Shown piece after piece: positions 1 to 5,235 of a DNA stretch of 8,876 nucleotides (positions are counted from its first letter, which is position 1; each line of letters opens with the position of its first letter). The notes beneath the pieces are model-generated. The model searched no databases. It had not been told where the DNA came from and worked only from the letters and a program-made list of their open reading frames with translations. Made by a program: the position numbers and the translations under genes. The stretch is from Helicobacteraceae bacterium (GTDB lineage Bacteria > Campylobacterota > Campylobacteria > Campylobacterales > SZUA-545): positions 1 through 8,876 of the forward strand of contig JAISRI010000112.1 of NCBI GenBank assembly GCA_031273735.1, given 5' to 3'.

Positions 1-503
1 GGCACAAGAGGGATATTAAGAAGTTCCGCCGCGTCTTTTAACCTCTCTTGAACGGCTAGTAACGCTTCAATTCCGCGTTTTTCTATCTCGTCGGGTTTCT
101 GACGCGCCATTCTAGCTTGCAGTGTTTGCGCGTCGAGTTGCAACAAGATCGCTAAGTTTGGAACAATCCGCCGCGTAGCCAAAAGATTTATCTCTTTTAA
201 CGTATCTTGCGGCGCTTGATCCCAAGCGTATGCTATACCAGAAATTAAACTGCGATCGGATATGATCAATTTATCCGCGTTTGGCGCTAAAACAAGCTCG
301 GTATGTTCGGCGCGATCGGCTAAAAATAAAAACATTCTGGTCAATTCTCTCATCTTTGCGTTAAGGGCGACGTCTCTTATTTTATCGCCGATTGGAGTTC
401 CGCCCGGCTCGCAGGTAAAAATCGCCTCTTTATATATCTTTTTTAACTCTTCTATCTGCGAAGTTTTACCCGCGCAATCTATACCTTCGATCGCCACTAA
501 CAT
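1..503 (-). CDS. tmk: Thymidylate kinase (dTMP kinase), 3' end beyond window
   Basis: Phosphorylates dTMP to dTDP with ATP in the cytoplasm, an essential step of dTTP synthesis. The frame is open from an ATG at 503-501 to the left edge, giving 167 complete codons, so roughly the last 25 residues expected for the family are missing. The N-terminus reads MLVAIEGIDCAGKTSQ, a P-loop in which Cys-Ala replaces the common Gly-Ala, as in the divergent Campylobacter-type enzymes. Further on, EPGGTPIGDKIR is the substrate-binding EPGGT motif, and FLADRAEH and ISDRSLISGIAYAW carry the conserved Asp-Arg pairs of the family. The ATG lies inside the end of coaD, with a 7-base overlap (497-503), so the two are almost certainly co-transcribed and perhaps translationally coupled. 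No fault is visible in the part present. The identification is firm. Confidence 0.95.
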   Translation of the reverse strand, partial: MLVAIEGIDCAGKTSQIEELKKIYKEAIFTCEPGGTPIGDKIRDVALNAKMRELTRMFLFLADRAEHTELVLAPNADKLIISDRSLISGIAYAWDQAPQDTLKEINLLATRRIVPNLAILLQLDAQTLQARMARQKPDEIEKRGIEALLAVQERLKDAAELLNIPLV

Positions 504-982
504 TTAACGCCTTTCTTTTCGATGTATTCGGCTACGTTAAGCGGAACAAGATGATTTATTCGTCCTTCGTGACGCAAGATCGATCGCACCGCCGAAGCGC
601 TAATAAAAGCGTATTTTAAGGTTGGCATTAGATAGATCGTTTCAATCTCAGGATCAAGGCTTTCGTTGGCGTAGCCCATTTGCAATTCGTATTCAAAATC
701 GCTCACCGCCCTAAGCCCTCGCACAAGAATACGAACGTTTAGCTCTTTTGCAAACCGCACCAAAAGCGTTTCAAAGGGCAAAACCCGCGCGTTTTTTACG
801 CCGCTAACGGCGAGTTTAACCATCTCTACGCGATCTTCCAGCGAAAAGGTCGGGTTTTTGTCCGCGCTTCTGGAAACCGCTACCACCACCTCGTCAAAAA
901 TCGACGCGGCGCGATTGACGACGTCTAAATGTCCGTTTGTGATCGGATCGAACGAACCGGGATAAATTGCGCGTTTAGTCAA
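497..982 (-). CDS. coaD: Pantetheine-phosphate adenylyltransferase (PPAT)
   Basis: Transfers AMP from ATP to 4'-phosphopantetheine to give dephospho-CoA, the penultimate step of coenzyme A synthesis; cytoplasmic. The 161 residues match the usual family length. Visible signatures are YPGSFDPITNGHLDV (residues 7-21) with the nucleotidyltransferase TxGH motif at 15-18, RGLRAVSDFEYE (88-99), and ISASAVRS (127-134) in place of the common ISST-x2-R. The start is a TTG at 982-980. It is chosen because the conserved KRAIYPGSFDP N-terminus begins right after it, an AAGG ribosome-binding site lies 7 bases upstream, and the next in-frame Met is about 50 residues in. Its 3' end overlaps tmk by 7 bases. 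The pair coaD-tmk is a conserved Campylobacterota arrangement, but the ubiX gene that often precedes it there is absent; an intergenic promoter stands in its place. Confidence 0.96.
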   Translation of the reverse strand: MTKRAIYPGSFDPITNGHLDVVNRAASIFDEVVVAVSRSADKNPTFSLEDRVEMVKLAVSGVKNARVLPFETLLVRFAKELNVRILVRGLRAVSDFEYELQMGYANESLDPEIETIYLMPTLKYAFISASAVRSILRHEGRINHLVPLNVAEYIEKKGVKC

Positions 983-1010
983 GATTACGCCTTACAAAAT
1001 AAAAGTTTCA

Positions 1011-1019
1011 AGTATAACA
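1011..1019 (-). promoter_or_regulatory. Extended -10 promoter of coaD-tmk
   Basis: On the minus strand the site reads TGTTATACT, an exact TG-n-TATACT extended -10. It is preceded by T-runs roughly one helical turn apart (TTTTT near 1020-1024 and again near 1031-1035), the pattern known for Campylobacter sigma-70 promoters, which lack a conserved -35. Transcription would start near 1004, giving a leader of about 20 bases before the TTG of coaD. Predicted from sequence only. Confidence 0.6.
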
Positions 1020-1054
1020 AAAAGCGCCAAAAACGCGGCGACGGATTTAACTTT

Positions 1055-1095
1055 TTGACGCTTGCGCGTTTTCTTTCGTCGTTTTTGGCTATAAT
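1055..1095 (+). promoter_or_regulatory. Promoter of tRNA-Pro
   Basis: TATAAT at 1090-1095 is a perfect -10 hexamer, preceded by TGGC and by T-rich stretches around 1070-1086. The start would fall near 1102, a few bases before the mature tRNA end at 1109. A TTGACG at 1055-1060 resembles a -35 but is 29 bases from the -10, too far for standard spacing, so the T-rich periodic upstream region is the more likely determinant. It diverges from the coaD promoter. Confidence 0.55.
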
Positions 1096-1108
1096 TGCGC
1101 CTCTTTTT

Positions 1109-1186
1109 CGGGATGTAGCGCAGCCTGGTTAGCGCGTGTCGTTCGGGACGACAAGGTCGGAGGTTCGAATCCTCTCATCCCGACCA
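1109..1186 (+). tRNA. tRNA-Pro, anticodon CGG
   Basis: A full cloverleaf of 78 bases can be drawn by hand. The acceptor stem CGGGATG pairs with CATCCCG, the D-arm is GCGC/GCGC, and the anticodon stem TGTCG/CGACA encloses the loop TTCGGGA, giving anticodon CGG for codon CCG. There is a 5-base variable region, a T-arm GGAGG/CCTCT (one G-T pair) with loop TTCGAAT, then discriminator A and an encoded CCA end. All stems pair apart from the one wobble, so a functional gene is expected. It stands alone, between coaD and radA. Confidence 0.95.
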
Positions 1187-1270
1187 TCTCAAGCGCAAAA
1201 GTAAGATCTTATTGAAAACAAGGGGTTCAAAACGTCAAAGTTATTTTTATGCGCGACGACGATTTTTAAC

Positions 1271-1278
1271 TATAAAAT
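1271..1278 (+). promoter_or_regulatory. Probable -10 element upstream of radA
   Basis: TATAAAAT at 1271-1278 follows T-runs at 1240-1247 and 1263-1267, again the Campylobacter-like pattern. A start near 1285 would leave a leader of about 50 bases before the radA ATG. A second, weaker candidate is TATATT near 1310. Sequence-based guess only. Confidence 0.4.
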
Positions 1279-1332
1279 AATCAAGACGACGGAACGCTAT
1301 ATGATCGTTATATTTTCAGACTAAGATTGGTA

Positions 1333-2673
1333 ATGGCAAAGGCGAAAAGTTTTTTTGAATGTCAACATTGCGGTATGACTACGCCGCGTTGGACGGGTAA
1401 ATGTTCTAATTGCGGCGCGTGGGATAGCCTAATCGAGATCAAAGAGAAAATCGAACCTAAAAACTTACGCGCGGCAAACGGATCGAAAAACGTTAAAAGC
1501 GCCGTCGCGATCACCGAAGTCGAAGAGGATAACTTTCTGCGCTTTTCCACGCGGGAGGCGGAGCTTGATCGAGCGCTTGGCGGCGGGCTTGTTTCGGGTA
1601 GTTTAGTTTTGATTGGCGGATCGCCCGGCGTAGGTAAAAGCACGCTGCTGCTGAAAATCGCCGCCAATCTAGCCGAAAGCGGTAGAAAAGTTTTATACGT
1701 TAGCGCGGAAGAGAGCGCGGGACAGATCAGGCTTCGCGCCGATCGTATAGGCGCGTTAAAACCAAAACTTATGCTTTTGAACGAAATTAGTTTAGAAACG
1801 ATCAAAGAAGAGCTTAAAAACGATTACGAAGCGGCGGTGATCGACTCTATTCAAACGCTTTATTCCGAAGCGTTAAGCGCCGCGCCAGGCAGCGTTTCTC
1901 AGGTGCGCGAAATTACGTTCGAGCTTATGCGTATCGCAAAAGAGCAAAATATAGCTATTTTTATTATAGGACATATCACAAAAGACGGATCGATTGCCGG
2001 TCCAAGAGTGCTTGAACATATGGTGGATACGGTTTTATATTTTGAAGGCGATAGCTCTGAAGAATTACGCATATTAAGAGCGTTCAAAAATCGCTACGGA
2101 AGCGCAAGCGAAATAGGCATTTTTGAAATGACGCGAGAGGGATTAAAAAGCGCGGGAAACGTAGGCGGGCGGTTTTTTACGCGACGCGAAAATAAGTGCG
2201 GTTCGGCGGCTACAATCGTTATGGAAGGTTCGCGTCCGTTGGTTTTAGAGGTTCAAGCGCTTGTTAGCGACGCTTTTGGAAATCCGCGCAGAAGCTCTAC
2301 AGGTTTTGATCAAACTCGGCTAACTATGCTTTTAGCGCTATTGGAAAAAAAACTTGAGCTTCCGTTTAATAGATACGACGTTTTTATCAATATAGCCGGC
2401 GGGATTCGCGTTAATGAAACCGCCGCCGATCTTGCCGTTATCGCGGCTATTTTAAGCAGTTTTCGCAACCGTCCGATCGGCGAAAAAACGCTTTTTATCG
2501 GCGAGGTAAGTTTGATAGGCGATATACGCGAAGTTTCAAGTATGGATCAACGCCTAACCGAAGGCGTTTCGCAAGGTTTTGAAAAGGCGGTAGTTCCGCG
2601 AAAACCGTTAAGTAAAATCGATATTAAATGCTTTGTCGCGGAAGAGGTGGCAAAGGTAATTGATTGGATGTGA
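1333..2673 (+). CDS. radA: DNA repair protein RadA (branch-migration helicase)
   Basis: RadA is a RecA-like ATPase that promotes branch migration and processing of recombination intermediates; it acts in the cytoplasm on DNA. The domains follow the family order. A C4 zinc finger (ECQHCG...CSNCGAW, Cys at residues 10, 13, 24 and 27) comes first. It is followed by Walker A GGSPGVGKST (95-104), Walker B AAVIDSIQT, the RadA-specific KNRYG motif (252-256), and a Lon-like C-terminal domain with GGIRVNETAADLAV and SSFRNRPIG. The 446 residues are the usual length. The ATG at 1333 is preferred over an in-frame TTG at 1327, because AAGA at 1323-1326 gives a 6-base spacing to the ATG and only one base to the TTG, and family members start close to the zinc finger. 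The gene is intact and seems to have its own promoter. Confidence 0.96.
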   Translation: MAKAKSFFECQHCGMTTPRWTGKCSNCGAWDSLIEIKEKIEPKNLRAANGSKNVKSAVAITEVEEDNFLRFSTREAELDRALGGGLVSGSLVLIGGSPGVGKSTLLLKIAANLAESGRKVLYVSAEESAGQIRLRADRIGALKPKLMLLNEISLETIKEELKNDYEAAVIDSIQTLYSEALSAAPGSVSQVREITFELMRIAKEQNIAIFIIGHITKDGSIAGPRVLEHMVDTVLYFEGDSSEELRILRAFKNRYGSASEIGIFEMTREGLKSAGNVGGRFFTRRENKCGSAATIVMEGSRPLVLEVQALVSDAFGNPRRSSTGFDQTRLTMLLALLEKKLELPFNRYDVFINIAGGIRVNETAADLAVIAAILSSFRNRPIGEKTLFIGEVSLIGDIREVSSMDQRLTEGVSQGFEKAVVPRKPLSKIDIKCFVAEEVAKVIDWM

Positions 2674-2686
2674 GAGCTAATTAAAC

Positions 2687-2715
2687 CGCGTTTATCGTAA
2701 CGCAATAAAAACGCG
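2687..2715 (+). terminator. Possible weak terminator after radA
   Basis: CGCGTTT (2687-2693) pairs with AAACGCG (2709-2715) around a 15-base loop, followed by the T-rich but interrupted stretch ATTGCTTTGTTTG. It lies 14 bases after the radA stop codon. The loop is long and the U-tract imperfect, so this is only a candidate. Confidence 0.25.
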
Positions 2716-2757
2716 ATTGCTTTGTTTGATATAAGTAAAGTTTTTATTTCTACTATG

Positions 2758-2771
2758 TTGATAAGTATCAA
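2758..2771. promoter_or_regulatory. Palindromic operator-like site upstream of TPR gene
   Basis: TTGATA-AG-TATCAA is a 14-base perfect dyad with a 2-base centre. A further TATCAA half-site follows at 2778-2783, and a TTGATA half-site precedes it at 2726-2731. The sites surround plausible promoter material (TAAAAT at 2794-2799) ahead of the lipoprotein gene, so a regulator could bind here. No regulator is identified, and AT-rich intergenic DNA can give such dyads by chance. Confidence 0.3.
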
Positions 2772-2839
2772 AGATAATATCAATTTTTGACGTTAAAATG
2801 CCTATTTACGCGATTTAAGATTCGCTGAAAGGCATAATT

Positions 2840-3712
2840 GTGAAAAAACTAGTTGTATTCGCTTTTATAGGCGCTTTATTATTGACCTCGTTTGGTTGCG
2901 CCGATAAAAACGCCGTTGCGTTAGATACGCAAGAGAACCCAGAAAATCCTAAAAGCGCGGTCGATTATTATAACGACGCTTTGGCGTATGAAAAGTCGGG
3001 TGATTATGAAAACGCGATCGCTTACTACAATATGGCGATTGCGATCGATCCTAATTATACAAGCGCATATAATAATCGCGGGATCGTTTATGAGGAGCTA
3101 AACAATAAAGAAGCGGCGATCGCCGATTATAATAAAGCGATCGAGCTTGATCCTAATTTTGCGATCGTTTATAACAATCGCGGAAATGCTTATCTTGACG
3201 CAAAAGATTATAAAAAAGCGTTAGCCGATTTTAATAAAGCGATCGAGATTGACCCAAACTACGCGCTTGCCTATAGTAATCGCGGCGACGCGAACGCCAA
3301 AAGTAAAAATTATAATAAAGCGATCGCCGATTATAATAAAGCGATCAAGATCGATCAAAACTATTTAAAAGCGTATAATAACCGCGCAAACGCATACGCC
3401 GATCTGCGCGATTACAAAAAAGCGTTAGCCGATTACGGCAAAGCGATCAAGATCGATCCAAACTACGCATACGCATATAATAATCGCGGACTCGTATATA
3501 AAGAGTTGCGCGATTACAAAAAGGCGTTAGCCGATTTTAATAAAGCGATCGAGATCGACCCAAACTACGCGCTTGCCTATAGTAATCGCGGCGACGCTTT
3601 TGGAGCTACGGGGGATCTAAAAAACGCGGCAAAAGACGCTAAAAAAGCGTGCGATCTAGGCGTTTGCGCTCTATTTAACTTTATGCAACGCAAAGGGTTC
3701 TTACAAGATTGA
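2840..3712 (+). CDS. TPR-repeat lipoprotein
   Basis: A 290-residue exported protein built of tetratricopeptide repeats, which form a helical scaffold for protein-protein contacts; the partner is unknown. The start is a GTG at 2840, supported by GAAAGG at 2827-2832 with 7-base spacing. MKKLVVFAFIGALLLTSFGC is a signal peptide ending in a lipobox-like LTSFGC with Cys20; the Ser at -3 is unusual, so lipidation is probable but not certain. After a short linker come seven 34-residue units (about 40-73, 74-107, 108-141, 142-175, 176-209, 210-243, 244-277). Six carry a near-consensus AIADYNKAIEIDPNY core, and the last is degenerate with two extra Cys. The units are also repeated at DNA level every 102 bases, and the gene is very rich in GATC sites. 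The exact role is unknown; an envelope assembly or adaptor function would be a guess. Confidence 0.9.
   Translation: MKKLVVFAFIGALLLTSFGCADKNAVALDTQENPENPKSAVDYYNDALAYEKSGDYENAIAYYNMAIAIDPNYTSAYNNRGIVYEELNNKEAAIADYNKAIELDPNFAIVYNNRGNAYLDAKDYKKALADFNKAIEIDPNYALAYSNRGDANAKSKNYNKAIADYNKAIKIDQNYLKAYNNRANAYADLRDYKKALADYGKAIKIDPNYAYAYNNRGLVYKELRDYKKALADFNKAIEIDPNYALAYSNRGDAFGATGDLKNAAKDAKKACDLGVCALFNFMQRKGFLQD
3221..3291 (+). repeat. Intragenic 71-bp repeat, copy 1 (TPR unit)
   Basis: This 71-base stretch recurs at 3527-3597 with a single mismatch (T3250 against C3556). The offset is exactly 306 bases, that is three 102-base TPR units. The surrounding units are much less alike at DNA level, which points to recent duplication or gene conversion inside the gene. 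Confidence 0.85.
3527..3597 (+). repeat. Intragenic 71-bp repeat, copy 2 (TPR unit)
   Basis: Second copy of the 3221-3291 sequence, three TPR units downstream and identical but for one base. It encodes the same ADFNKAIEIDPNYALAYSNR peptide. Confidence 0.85.
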
Positions 3713-3965
3713 AACCGTAACGGACAAGATCAAAAAAATGTTGCGGCATTGCGCAAACGACGGCGTGGCGCGGCAGTTCCCGTAGCGAAGGGCGACGCTC
3801 GCAATGCGAAAGCTAGAATCCAAACCAAGACCAACGTATTTCTAATCCCGTATTTAACGCGACAAATCTGCCGCGCGCCATCATTCCCGCGCGGAACGAT
3901 AGCGCGTATCCGCACTACGCTAAAAGCGGAGGAACAATCTTTAGTCGATAGCGCGTAATAAATCG
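3713..3965. other. Intergenic region with repeat-like remnants
   Basis: About 250 bases between the convergent TPR gene and the methyltransferase. Open frames exist on both strands, but they have low-complexity Arg/Ala-rich translations without ribosome-binding sites, so no gene is called. The text has the feel of dispersed intergenic repeats of the 'ATTCCCGC...' and 'GCGAAG..GCAAT' kind, and it is nearly free of the GATC sites that fill the neighbouring genes. It contains a GC-only hairpin at 3871-3894 and a 12-base direct repeat CGATAGCGCGTA at 3897-3908 and 3946-3957. Whether related copies exist elsewhere in the genome cannot be seen from this window. Confidence 0.5.
3871..3894. repeat. 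Strong GC stem-loop
   Basis: CCGCGCG (3871-3877) and CGCGCGG (3888-3894) form a 7-base-pair, all-GC stem with a 10-base loop. Neither side is followed by a T-run, so it is not a standard terminator, although it sits between two convergent transcription units. It may be the core of a dispersed intergenic repeat. Confidence 0.6.
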
Positions 3966-4667
3966 TTAGCGATAGATAACTACGCTAATTCCGTCGCCGA
4001 TTGGCGTTGGCGTAACGTTGCTTTCTTTAGCAAAACTGTCTACCGCGACTTTTACGCCTCTATAACCTGGGTTAAAATAGTCGTGGACCAATATCGCGCC
4101 GCCCGTAACCATTCTTGGATAGAAAAACTCTAATCCGGCTAAAATCGGATCGTGCAAATCAAAGTCGAGATTGACAAAGCAAAACCGTTCGTCGATTCCT
4201 TGCGCGGTTTGCGGGAAAAATCCCTTTTTAATTATCGCCTTATTTGGATAGAGCAATCTGCCCCTTACAATCTCTTCGGAGGTCGTGTTTAGATGCCCTT
4301 CTTCATATTGGGAAAATCCGCTAGAGCGTTCTTTGGCAATATCCCTTTGGTCGAAACCCGTAAAGGTATCAAAAAGATATAACGTTTTATCGGGAAAAAC
4401 GCGGTTGATCTCTCTTGCAAAATCGCCTTGAAAAACGCCGCCTTCCGCGACGCAACCTTCGATTCTTTTTTCGTTAAACGTTACCGCCAACTTTTCGAGG
4501 AACATAACTCTAGCTTTGACCGGAAAGATTACGTAATCAAAGTTGATCTTGTCTTTATCTACGCCAAGATCGATTAACTGCTTAAGAAGCGATTCGTGGC
4601 TAATTAACGTAGCGATTACAATAGCGTCGTAGCTTTGATCGCTTATGGCTTGCGGAGGGTATATCAT
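3966..4667 (-). CDS. TylF/MycF-type O-methyltransferase, remaining ORF
   Basis: The 233-residue open frame carries an apparently complete TylF/MycF/NovP-type methyltransferase domain. These are S-adenosylmethionine- and metal-dependent enzymes that methylate sugar or sugar-derived hydroxyls, in Campylobacterota probably for surface glycans (inference). Visible are the SAM-binding glycine stretch VAEGGVFQGDFA (73-84), LYLFDTFTGFD (96-106), the acidic metal-site motif NLDFDLHDP (166-174), and HDYFNPGYRGVKVAVDSF (195-212). The ATG at 4667-4665 is very probably an internal Met and not the true start. It has no ribosome-binding site, and the upstream codons GETLHDK are in frame and look like coding sequence until the G-tract and a TAA at 4709-4707. 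The N-terminal Rossmann-like half is cut into other frames upstream (4668-4833). Joined, the gene would be about 289 codons. Whether this ORF is expressed is doubtful. Confidence 0.75.
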   Translation of the reverse strand: MIYPPQAISDQSYDAIVIATLISHESLLKQLIDLGVDKDKINFDYVIFPVKARVMFLEKLAVTFNEKRIEGCVAEGGVFQGDFAREINRVFPDKTLYLFDTFTGFDQRDIAKERSSGFSQYEEGHLNTTSEEIVRGRLLYPNKAIIKKGFFPQTAQGIDERFCFVNLDFDLHDPILAGLEFFYPRMVTGGAILVHDYFNPGYRGVKVAVDSFAKESNVTPTPIGDGISVVIYR

Positions 4668-4833
4668 TTTGTCGTGAAGGGTTTCGCCCCCCCCCCACCC
4701 CCCCCGTTAGCGTCCGTCCAACGTTGGGAATTATTGTCCAAAAATCCGATTACGGCGTATTTTTACGACACGATCGGCAGGATATTTTATTCGCGGTCGA
4801 ACTCGAACCAAACATAAACGCCTTTTGCTCCAT
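4668..4833 (-). pseudogene. Frameshifted 5' part of the TylF-type methyltransferase gene
   Basis: The natural N-terminus can be read in three pieces. Piece A starts at an ATG at 4833-4831 with AAGAAG just upstream and reads MEQKAFMFGSSSTANKI, a Rossmann-type first strand and loop; it then runs into a stop. Piece B, one frame over from 4783, reads ILPIVS, then TAA (4765-4763), then KYAVIGFLDNNSQRWTDAN. Piece C, again one frame over, reads GETLHDKM and continues into the downstream ORF. A to B is explained by an extra AT (ATAT for AT) at about 4782-4785. The TAA is one base from the expected AAA (Ser-Lys-Lys-Tyr). B to C is offset by the G8-T-G10 tract, which needs +1 or -2 bases. Three independent defects argue for decay; indel errors in the assembly could explain two of them. 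Confidence 0.7.
4687..4705 (-). repeat. Interrupted poly-G tract (G8-T-G10), phase-variation type
   Basis: On the plus strand the sequence is ten C, one A, eight C; on the coding strand of the methyltransferase it is G8-T-G10. Such G/C tracts of eight or more are classic slipped-strand contingency sites in Campylobacter and Helicobacter. Here the tract lies inside the reading frame between RWTDAN and GETLHDKM and sets the frame between them. As sequenced, the two sides are out of frame by one base. Confidence 0.85.
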
Positions 4834-4908
4834 CAAAGCTTCTTTATTTCAAATACGCGCGCATAGTAACTAAACGCCGCTTAAGTTTAATATACGTCGG
4901 CGATGCGG

Positions 4909-5235
4909 TTACGGAGCGATAAATTGCGTTTCGCCCGCTTTAACTTCCACAAAAACTTCGCGGATGATTTCGTTTATTTCAAGATAGATCGATTCGCCGC
5001 TTAAAGCGCCGTCGATCTGCGCGGTAAAGCTAACGCCGTCGGTGATTGTGATCGGCAGTTCGCCCGCGCTTTGCGTCGTTACGCTTGCGTATAAACGCCC
5101 AGAAAATCTCCCTGAAACGGCGAAACTATCGGCGCTTGATAATTCGCCTACGGGCGTTTCGCTTTGGCGTTCGCTTAATCGCGTATCGCCGCACCCCGCA
5201 AATAGAAGCGCGATTAAAAATAACAATAATCTCAT
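4909..5235 (-). CDS. Small lipoprotein of unknown function
   Basis: A 108-residue protein with a clear lipoprotein signal: MRLLLFLIALLFAGC, lipobox LFAGC with Cys15, followed by Gly-Asp, so membrane attachment in the envelope is expected. The mature part is short, rich in Ser, Thr, Gly and acidic residues and predicted from composition to be beta-rich. It has no motif I recognise and no further Cys. Its ATG (5235-5233) overlaps the TGA of the upstream 586-residue exported protein in an ATGA arrangement, so the two are translationally coupled and likely act in the same envelope compartment. The function is unknown. The start is well fixed by the overlap and by the signal peptide. Confidence 0.8.
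   Translation of the reverse strand: MRLLLFLIALLFAGCGDTRLSERQSETPVGELSSADSFAVSGRFSGRLYASVTTQSAGELPITITDGVSFTAQIDGALSGESIYLEINEIIREVFVEVKAGETQFIAP

Noticed and set aside
262..507. Plus-strand frame opposite tmk
   Set aside because: It is fully antisense to clear thymidylate kinase coding sequence and has no independent support.
1327..1332. TTG start two codons before the radA ATG
   Set aside because: AAGA at 1323-1326 is too close to the TTG for a ribosome-binding site but well spaced for the ATG at 1333.
1362..1805. 147-codon minus-strand frame within radA
   Set aside because: Antisense shadow of the zinc finger and Walker A region of radA; the composition mirrors the complementary codons.
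2940..3680. Regularly spaced repeats suggesting a CRISPR array
   Set aside because: The 102-base period matches 34-residue TPR units in an uninterrupted reading frame; there are no constant repeats with unique spacers.
3730..3958. Overlapping open frames on both strands of the spacer
   Set aside because: Arg/Ala-rich low-complexity translations without start signals, typical of intergenic repeat DNA read as protein.
4635..4817. Plus-strand frame with a run of prolines across the C tract
   Set aside because: It is the antisense of the methyltransferase region. The prolines are simply the C10-A-C8 homopolymer, and there is no ribosome-binding site or recognisable protein.
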